Below, piece by piece: positions 32,216-42,300 of a stretch of 64,000 bases of DNA (the first letter of the stretch is position 1; each line of letters opens with the position of its first letter). The notes beneath the pieces were generated by a model. The model saw nothing but the letters and a program-made list of their open reading frames with translations. It did not search any database and was not told the origin of the DNA. Made by a program: the position numbers and the translations under genes. Source of the stretch: Spirometra erinaceieuropaei (lineage: Eukaryota > Platyhelminthes > Cestoda > Diphyllobothriidea > Diphyllobothriidae); NCBI GenBank assembly GCA_902702965.1, contig CACRXP010000606.1, positions 74,059 through 138,058 of the forward strand, given 5' to 3'.

Positions 32216-32947
32216 TACCGAGGCGCGAATTTACTCTGCCCGTCTGCATTGTAGCGTTTTTTAGCAGTACTATGAATGCAACTAAAAACGCCCTTTTATA
32301 GGGTTTATGCGATGCGAAAAACTGAGTCATTCGGTGCCCCTAGCCTGTTCAAGGACCATAAACTTTTGAAAAACGACTTTCAGCCGCCCACATCCGAGAT
32401 CCAAGGCGGGGATGTTGTGAGAGCTTCCGCCTTTTATAAAGACGTAACTTCACTTATTTTGACGTAAAAATCCGGCATTCTCTTTGTAATTCCATGAACG
32501 GACGAACGCCAGCTTTGTAAAGTAGCCTATCAGACTGACAAACAGCAGATTTTTGAATTCGCACATGAAACTCGCATATAACGCCGAAGAAAGTGTCCAT
32601 GCCCATCCAGCAAGCAGGATGCATTGTTTATTAATCTTCATACGAAGACAGCGCATGCTTGCGGGCTAAATACCACACAAAAAGTTACTTATTTCGAAAA
32701 GGGAACCACCGTATCGTAAGCAACAAAACGTTTGGCTTGCGCTAACGCCAAAGCAAAGTGAAATCCCGAGTATTGCTTAGTCTTCCATACAATGTTCGCG
32801 TCGATATTTTGGAAAGAGTGCAGCAGTATCAGGTGTCAGAATAACTTTTAACTGCAAGGCCTTGAAAAGCGTGTCTTAAAACAAACACATACACATTGCG
32901 TCAAGTTTGACTTACCGTCTGGGCTTGGGTTTGGGTGGACGTCAGTC
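32216..32947. other. 5' flank of FAM76
   Basis: No repeat or gene was recognised. Any FAM76 promoter and 5' UTR should be here, but no TATA box or other core element stands out. The start context is GTCATGG. Confidence 0.5.
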
Positions 32948-33369
32948 ATGGAGCAGCCGCTATTTTCGTGTACAAGATGCTTGAAAAGCTTTCCACACTC
33001 TCAGATGGCAAGATCAGGGACTACTTGTAAGGTTTGTGATAATTGTTGTTCTCCCTATCATCCTCACAGGTTTGCACACCTCATCACTCGTCCTTCAAAC
33101 AATGCGAATATTGCAAATCTGATTTTAAATACTCAGTGTAACCATTGTTATTATCGTGCTATTGAGTATTTAGTCCGGGAACTGCCTGTCCGCGTTGCCA
33201 ATCCCTGAAAGCTAAATATGGCGAGCCAAAACCCTGCTCAATTTGCATGCTGCCTACAGCTTACGGGAATGCCTTGGTCTGCCAACGCTGTTTGCATTAC
33301 AGAAACAAGTTTGGGGACCCTAGACAGTGCGAGAAGTGCTTGCAGATGTGTGCTTTTTATAAGGACGAG
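32948..33369 (+). CDS. FAM76: FAM76 exons 1-3 with two tiny introns
   Basis: Exon 1 ends TGTAAG/GTTTGT. The 38-base intron 1 ends CATCCTCACAG at 33069 and splits a CKVC zinc pair. Exon 2 ends CAGT/GTAACC at 33137. The 36-base intron 2 ends GTATTTAG at 33173, and the codon GT/T is restored as Val. Exon 3 ends GACGAG/GTAAGG at 33369. Reading straight through the introns also stays open, to a stop at 33206-33208, but breaks the Cys pattern. Confidence 0.92.
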
Positions 33370-36300
33370 GTAAGGTCAGGTTTTTACCGTCCATTCGTGT
33401 CCCAAACACTGCGTTTTTTATTTGCATGTTGACTACCATTCTGCCGTCACCGACAATGCCGCTTTAATTGTTTTCTCAGTTGACTAATCTATATCCTGTC
33501 TGATATGTCATACCGCCATGAAGGTTTCACTGTTAACCTGCAAGTACCTATCATTCATCAATGTCCTTCCTAATGGGCCACCCCCTGTCTGATTTTTTTC
33601 TATCCAGAATGATTGCCTCCCTATTCATTTGTACACCTAGACGCTCTCTTATGCAGACATTTTAAATTTATGGATATCCCACGTGCAGCATACCATATTT
33701 TGGTGTTGCAAGGTATGTCGGTGACACTGCGCGTCACCCGGTTCAGGTAGACAGGCGTTATTCTGCCATGTTTTTTCCCGCAGAATACGGTCTAAACTAA
33801 TACGTTTTGTACTGCTGCCTTAAAATGGCATACTGTCTATTCTAGGCCAGCAGAAGCAAAGTTGATGGTCAGGTTCTGTGTTGGGTGTGCACCTACAACC
33901 ACAAAATCAACAAGTCCAAGGAATCCGCCGAGGGAGCTACGTCACGGCGTGGTATTTCGGATACCCTTTTTGGCAAGTCCTCCCACGAATCGCATTCTAG
34001 GTGAGTTATGGCCGGTTTCGTTGACGAAGCACTGACTTCTCCGTCCGAATGGTTAGTCTACCATAGGCTTAGATTACAAATGTCGTTCCGTTGCCGCGTT
34101 TTTTCAAATATACAAAAATTGTAGTTTACGACCTACTGATATATGCGGTTGGTTTTGGTATTCTCAAAAGATTCCGATCGTATCCGGGGCTCTTATCAAA
34201 TGCTGACGTAGTAGGTTTGTTCATAAACAAGTATCGTTAATGGTCTGAGAGCATTTTACGGAGAACGTTTGTTATATTCTTAAGACCTTTCGACGGTCAA
34301 GCAGTCATGTTCGAACCAGATGAAAACCATCGTGACGCCCTGCAGCCCAATAACCTATGTCAACCACTATGGTCACAGTCAGCGCGGAAGACAGGGGCAT
34401 TATGGGAATCTTCCGATTTTGTCCTGTTTATTTTTTGGAAATGAGAGTAGTTTCAGTTATTTAGGACTTCGGACGCCTTATAAATGTATTCGGGTGTCCA
34501 TCTCTTCTCTCGCTTGGAAGCTTGATCCAATGCTCTAAATTCTCCTAACACTAGATTTTGCGTATGTTATTCTGTTTTCTTTGGTTGACTACTGTAGCTT
34601 AAGTTGGTTTCTTGATATCCCACAGTCATATAGGCGGCTTAGATCTGCGAAATCTGATGTCAGGCTCTTAGCTAACAATTTTGACGTGGGCAACAAACCG
34701 GGAGAGTAGTTAAGAAGTGACGAAAACCAGGAAAGCCGGGAGAGGATACTAAGTAAAGCGTCATTTATTGTAGTCGGATTCTATCAGGCCATCGCGTTGT
34801 GGTATCCGTTATTCGGCGGTCTAACATGTAACCATGTCCCAATTCGTTCCTATATTTTCTTTCTGACATATAACTGACAACCTCGCCTCGTGTTTTAGCC
34901 TGATCCTGCCCAAGAAAGGATGGTTTACCATAGTAAATGAACGTAAGCCATCCGTACTGCGTAACTTGGCCAGCAGAAGCCGCAAAGGTTAGGAGTTCTG
35001 CCATGACTGAACATAAACGCCTCATCCGATTTCGCCTATACAATGTTCATTGAATACTTTAGATCAGAATTACTTGGGTACCTACATGTCTTTTTTTCCT
35101 AGTGCGGAACTTCCCCATCAATATAATGTGTACTTTTGACTCTGGCGAGGTCATTATCGGCGCCGGAGGTGGCAGACACTTGCTAAATCTACACTAGCCC
35201 TCCAATTTTAACAATATCTCGCCCCACCTCTCTCGGCATGCATGCCATGGAATAGTTTTGGTAGTAAAGACTCCTGGCATATCACACAAAACCATTTTGG
35301 ATTTTTTTGGGTGAGAGTCATGTGTAACTGTTTAGCTTATCATGCATTAATACGGTCCACACTCGAAAAATATGCTGGCCTTGAACCTGTTTCTAGAATC
35401 ATTAGTTATTTGTGCCTGGTACGGCTGTGACCATACCGGAATTAGGTGATCTCGATGAATTTGCCGATCGTGCCTGTCTACGCGTAACCATCTGCGACAG
35501 CAGATCAGGAGACCTCTACCCACTCTCTTCTCCAGCAACGAAGGCCGAATACTGAAATTCCAATTACCACCTCCACTTCTTGACAAACTCTGTTCAGTCA
35601 AGTTTTGGTCCGTCCTTTTCGACGGCTCTAGGTGGTCTGCGACGTCAGATCAAGTGTAGGGCATTGGACTCATGTGGCGAACAACTGAGAACATGGTCAA
35701 ATCGCCTTCGTCGTCTTTCCCAGATAGTCTGCGATATCCTCACGGTGCCGTCACGAGTACGAACAGCCTCATTTGAGAGGAAGTTGGATTACTTCGTTCG
35801 GAGGATGTTCCCCAGGTTATGGTGGTCAAACGCCTCCAGTTTTGTCTTGGCTTTCACTCACAGGACCGGACGCTCACAACCGTATGGGAGGGCGGACCGG
35901 ATGGACGTTTGATGGCTAGGAAGCTTATTTAATGATGACTCATGGTCACCATGTCACAGCGGTGTAATTGGATTTTGCAGTATTTCGTAAGGTTGTCGTC
36001 GTGCCAAGCCTCAGCCCTCCGTGTCCTCGTATCGCTGTCGCCACCTGTCCGTGACTACTTACTTGTCGGGCCAGTAAGTCTGTCTATTTTGCAGTGAACC
36101 TTTGCTGAAGTCCGTTCCACTATCCGCAAACCCTACGTATGCCTGATAGCCAGGAGTTAGGCTCTCGGGTAGACCTGCTCTCCCGTGTCTTTAAAATGCA
36201 AATCAACCGGTCAGCTCGCCATCATATATCTCCATAGTCACTAGGGTCCGCGTGGGCCAAAAATCACTTCGGTTCGTTCCCCCTACGATTGAACGTCCGG

Positions 36301-39300
36301 TCCTACGCGTGAAAGCCAAGGCAAAACTGGAGGCGTTTGACCACCATAACCTGGGGAACATCCTCCGAACGAAGTAATCCAACTTCCTCTCAAATGAGAC
36401 TGTTCGTACTTGTGACGACACCGTGAGGATATCTTAGACCACCCAGGAAAGACGACGAAGGCGGTCTGACCACGTTCTTCGTTGTTCGCCACATGAGTCC
36501 AATGCCCCTACACTTGATCTGACGTCGCAGACCACCTAGAGCCGTCGAAAAGGACGGACCAAAACTTGACTGAACAGAGTTTGTCAAGAAGTGGGGGTGG
36601 TAATTAGACTTTCAGTATTCGGTCTTCGTTGCTGGAGAAGAGAGTGGGTAGAGTTCTCCAGATCCGCTGTCGCGGACGGTTACGCGTAGACAGGCACGGT
36701 CTGCAAATCCACTGAGATAGCCTAAACCCGGTATAGTAACAGCCGTATCAAGTACATGTCGCCAACATATCATTACCGCCGTCTTTTTATTCACATCGCA
36801 GAGTTACATGCGTTTACGGTCGTTGGACGCTAGATCTATCATCGGCGGTGATACTTGTGTAAAGCACAGTCGCCACACTATAGCATAACCTCTTGCCAAA
36901 CGGCTTCTCATAGAGAGACTTACGTTCGAGCGTTGAGAAGAGTTAAACTTCATTCGAAAAAAGTGGGCCAGTAAAAAAGGTGTGGGCATTGCATCAATTT
37001 TCACCAGTATGCAACTGACCAGTCGCTTCTCATCCCCAACTCACACTCATCAGCGCTCGCTTATCCATGACCTGCAATTTCGAAGACGTTACAGCCACCC
37101 TGACCGCCGCCTAACAGTGACAGATTCCGGGCTCAGTGGTAGTTTCTAGATGGCTTTAACATAAGAACCACTAGCTACAGCAGAAGCGCAACATGGCTAC
37201 TAGGAAACTATGATGTTTGAAGAGTTAACACTTGTCTAGTTTGGCGATATGTCTGTCATGAGAATACACCGAGCTGGCTCGCAATTATAAAAAAAGCAGG
37301 GACTGCATTTTTACGACACGATGGGCAGTCGCGGCGCGAAAAACTAAGATGATAGTCAAAGGCCTCTACCGACTCTAAATTACCTATCTCTTCCACCGGT
37401 AAATAAGTACCTATTCCCTCCCTCTCCCCCTCCCTTCGGTGCATTCTTTAGAGCCCTAGCCTATCAGACAGAAGTCAGAACCTTCCCTGCATCTTGAGGC
37501 ATTCGCAGCCAGCCTTGAAAACAAGCCGATTTCCCATAGATTCACAGTCGGTCGAATTATACAGGAATCTGATTCTTACGCGACCCAGACTGAAAGTGTG
37601 TGTGCCTGGCGTAGACAAGACAATGAGGCCATCTCGAAAATCATCTGTTCACTCCTCCTACACTTTTAAAACCTACATACATTGGTTGCATACTTTTAGA
37701 GGCAGAAGCCATCTAATTAGGCCACACAAGATTATCCTTGGTTTTTGGCAAGCATAACTCTCAGTAGAACTCGGCAGGTGTTGAGCAACACCTACAAAAG
37801 TACAACCCACCAGTTTCGCGTATTTCAGCTTACTTCATGTGGGCTGGGTGAAGCTCTGAAGTACCCTTATTGGCAGGACAGAATTATTATAGGGAGCAAA
37901 ACCCGTAATGAATGTGTAGTTTTTTTATTTGGTGGGGGTAATAGATGAAGCCTTTGGAAACTATTGTTTGCATGCCGGTGTGTTGTATACGGCTGTGCAT
38001 GCATTCCGAAAAGTTATCACTGCTAAAATAGTATTCCCATAATTTAAGTAGCATTATTTTTTAAACTCTTTCGGATTGACTTGGTATCTAGTTCAGGTTC
38101 AGTGTCGAGGCCAAACAAGAGACACATATAATCATCCAAACTTTTTTTGAAGATCTGTAGTGACCTAGCCCTCACAACTACTTGAAGGAGACCATTCCAC
38201 TGTTCTGTTACTCGTCACGTGAAGAATTCAGAACGAAGGTTCCGCCTGGACATTTTCGTGCTTAACTTCATTGAGTGTCCGCGAAGGTGAGCCGAAAGGT
38301 GCCACTGAAACATGTCCTCAAACCCAGTCCCTGCTCAAGTTCATGTATCATATTGTATGCTAGATTAAGATCACAGATAAAACAGAGGGACTATGTTCAG
38401 ACACTTCAGTCCTTCTAGATAAGGTCGGTATCTTCGACCTTTTACTAGCTTCGTTGCATAGGGTTGCATTTTCTCGAGGCATAATCGTCTCGCCTACGTG
38501 CCGTATTATAGGCGTAGTTAAAGGAAGATGCCGTGAACATTCTACAAAAAGGTGTTTGTCGAGACCTACGAACGTCCTTTTGATGGCCTACAGTATTCTC
38601 ATGCCGCCTTTTGCAGCCCTGATGCATTGCAGTGATGCTTTAACATTGCCCTGTCTCCAAGCACCGAAGTCCTTCTGTGAAGATTCTATGGAAAGTTGAA
38701 TGTCTTTCAGGCAATATGCCCTCGGGCTGTCTTTTGGGTGGTTAAGGGCAGATGGAGGACGGCACATTCATGCGCATTGAAATCTAGGAACCATTACTCG
38801 GACCACGTTGGCAGTCGATGCAGATTATCTTGAAGGGCGTTCTGTTCACTTGGGTTTTTAATAGGTGGACAGAGTTTAACGTCACCGGTAAACAAGACCT
38901 TACTGCAGTCAAGCTCCTGAAGGTTGTCATTAACGTAGAGAATGAAGAGGGTCCATGGACCGACTGAGTTCTGTAGGCAAGAGTGTCTTCAACATTTTCT
39001 TTTGAGGAGGATGTTTTGATAAGGTAGTTGCAAGAATATCTCAAGGGAAATTTGCAATTTGAAAAAATTTTTGCTTCCACTGCAAATACCCATGTTCTAG
39101 AGCATGTCGCGGAGTGACAATATAGTCAAGGTATCAGTTGACTTCTACGATTCTCTCTGCTATAGCAGGGATGAGCTTCCTGAGGATGATACTCATGATA
39201 ATTTTGAATGTTATAAGAGTGAGGTTCTTGCAAACCGCACAGGCTGTCATTTTTGCCTCTCGACGGTGACTTTGAAGGCCTGAATCGCGTAGTGATTGAC

Positions 39301-42300
39301 TGACACCAATATGACCCTTCTTTGGAGATCAGTGTTAGAAGTCCTGTACTTACTGGTGCTCAGGTCATTACTCATCCAGCCGACTTCGAGGTTGTTCCTG
39401 ATACAGTCGGTTTGGCTTCCCGGTTGAGCGTCATGTACAGTGGATATCTCATGAGATATTAACCGAAATTCTGAGATGTGTTTTCAATTCCAAAAGCTTA
39501 CTTAAGTAGGATTGTCATACCGATTATTGTGACTGAAAATTTTAAGATATTCCAGTCACACCAGGATGCCGGCTTTCGAATGAGCTTCCTATCAACTATG
39601 TCCTGTAAAAAATGACTATTCAAGTAGCATAAGCTATTTTCATTGATTTTTGCACCCCTATTAAGCCAAGCGAAAACATGCGCAAAAATACATTTACCTT
39701 TACTTACTTGGTAGCAAATTGTCTTCTTCAAATTTTATACTTGAGGAAAGAGTATATTTCGGTTGCAAAACATCAATTTCCGAATAATTTTAAACCATAC
39801 CTGCCATTGCATTTGCATTCGAGGTTTGAAAACTACAGGCTGTCTGTCCTCCCCTGTCTATCCTGATCGAAACCGACAGGGCAACGAGCCCGTGGCTCAG
39901 TTGTTAGAGGCGTTGGACATCTGACTAACAGGTCGCATGATCGAGCCCCAGGTGTTCCACGCCTCGGGGTTGGGTATGACTAGTTGGCGACGGCAAGTAA
40001 GCCAGAAATGACCATTCCAGTCTCCCTTGATTTTTTTCTGCCTATAATATGCGCGGCTGTGCTTCTGCTAGTTGGGCTCGAGAGAGCACAACGGAACGAG
40101 TGAGTTTCGTAAGAACGATTGGTGAGCGCCCCACTACCAATCACGTTTATATATTCTGTCGAGAAGGCGTCATATAGGGCCTGTAAAATTTTGTAGTAGA
40201 TGTGGGTCCTGTTGTATACTTTACAAGCAGCATTAATAAATGGATGGATACGATACCTTAAGAGTAGACACTTTATGGTTTTAAAGGGTCTCATAATTAT
40301 AAAGTTTTTAAATCAAAAATGCCCTTTCTTGAAGTAAAAAACTTGATGAAAACGTGATTTGTTGGCAACTAAGCATAGGAAAAATATTTTTATGTTTTCT
40401 ATAGAGTATATTTGAATTCGGAAGATGGAATTATTTGGGAAACAGTATTTTTTATTGTGTAAATGTGAATGTGTAGGGCCATCGAAAGTCAGTGAGCAAA
40501 ATCCGGACTACATAAGTGATAATTTTTTGCAGAGTGTAGTTTTTGCAAGCGGCCGGAAGAAAGCTCATTCCAAGGCCGACATCCTGGCGGGGCTGAAGTA
40601 TTTTTTGTGCAACAGCTAGTCTTACGACCCTACTTAAGTAAATGAAAATACATTTCAGAATTTCGGTCTGCATTTCCTGCGATGACACAGCTGCTGTACT
40701 TCACAATCTTGAGTTTTTCCAAGACGTCACTGGATATCTGCCAGCCCCGTATTCCACTGACCCCCTGCAAACGGTGCGATTGCGGGTTGTAATCACCAGT
40801 CTACGGAGAGTCAGGCTGCAGTGACTCCCCACTGTGGCCTTTACGACAATCGCAAGGGCGTAGACTTGCTGTTTAATGGTAGGGGACGCTCACCGATCGT
40901 TCTTACGGAACTCACTCGTTCCGATGTGCCTTACGGGCTCTCTCTCGAGCCCAACCAGCAGCCGCTCAGCGGCGCATGATATAGGCAGAATGGCATTACC
41001 GACAAAGACAAGGGCGACTGGAATGGCCATTTCTGGCTCATTAGCCGTGGTTGGGCTAGAGAGAGAAAGAGAGAACTCGTAAGGCACAACGGAACGAGTG
41101 AATTCCGTAAGAACGATCGGTGAGCGCCCCCTACCATTGTATATTCCCGATCGAAAGGGACAGGGCAACGGACTCGTGGCCCAGTGGTTAGAGGCGTGGA
41201 CTTCTAACTAACAGGTCGAGAGTTCGAGCCTCGCGTGTTCCACACTTCGGGGTTGGGTATGAATGGCTGACGACGGCTAATAAGCCAGAAATGTCCATTC
41301 CAGCCTCCCTTATCTTTGTCGGTAATAACATACTACTCACTGTTTAGCATTATCAGCCGATGCGCCCGAAAATACCTTTCCGTCTTCCTGTTAGTACCTT
41401 ATTATCGACAGTTGGTGAACGAGGGAGGGGGGAGTGCGGTATATGCTACGCAAGTCCACCCCCCTTGGGCACGCAGTGGACGTCGGCACCTGCGACGGTC
41501 GAAATTCTACAACGATGACACTAATGGAGACGCTGGAGAGTTCTCAGTGGTCTCAATAAGGGGATCGGGGATATCCGCGTCAGAGATGCCATATCGTGCG
41601 GAGAAGCTAGGCAAGACTGACACACCCACTAGGAACGCTGGCCACAGCCTATCGCCGAGCCTCACAACGACGCAAATATGGGCCGCATCGGAATCGCGCT
41701 CGCGAACGAGATCTTTTCACTTGACTAACGTCTTATGTAGGCACTCGATCTGCACAGTTCTTCACTTGTATTTTGTTTGAAGTCAGACGAACGTCTGAAG
41801 AGTTGTGGTTGTAGAGGACGCGGTCAAAGCTATTTGCTGAAAACTGTCGTTAAGGGGCTAATTGACAAACTTTCGGTCAACGCAGACTGACCTCGACCGA
41901 GTAAAATGACCAGTACAGCCCATTGGGTGAAAAGGGAGCTGGATCATAAGCCGGTAAAATTTATTGCTGCAAAATCTGCACGTGAAAATGCGTTGTAACT
42001 AGGTCAGGCCAGCTGTCTGAGAGAATGCTATAAGTGGAATTTATAATGTGAGTGCAAAAATGGTTTGAAAGAAGTCGAGGAAACCATAATCCGGGGAATA
42101 TTTTTGATGGACGGAATTTCGGCAAGATGGAGGGCAGCCTGTACTTCATTGTTATGGTCTTGGGTGCGCCCCAAACGGACCACGTGGTAGATGCGCTGGA
42201 CCAACACGGGGCCATATCAGATTCTGGCAGGCATTATCGGCTTTGCGCACTGTAACAAATGCCAACATTTTGGGGATGCGATGGCAGACCCGGTTGCCGG

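Noticed and set aside
39895..39960. A true tRNA gene in the family A head (also at 41165, 53630, 57570)
   Set aside because: The A and B boxes are tRNA-like, but there is no acceptor stem closure, and the same head is always followed by the SINE body.
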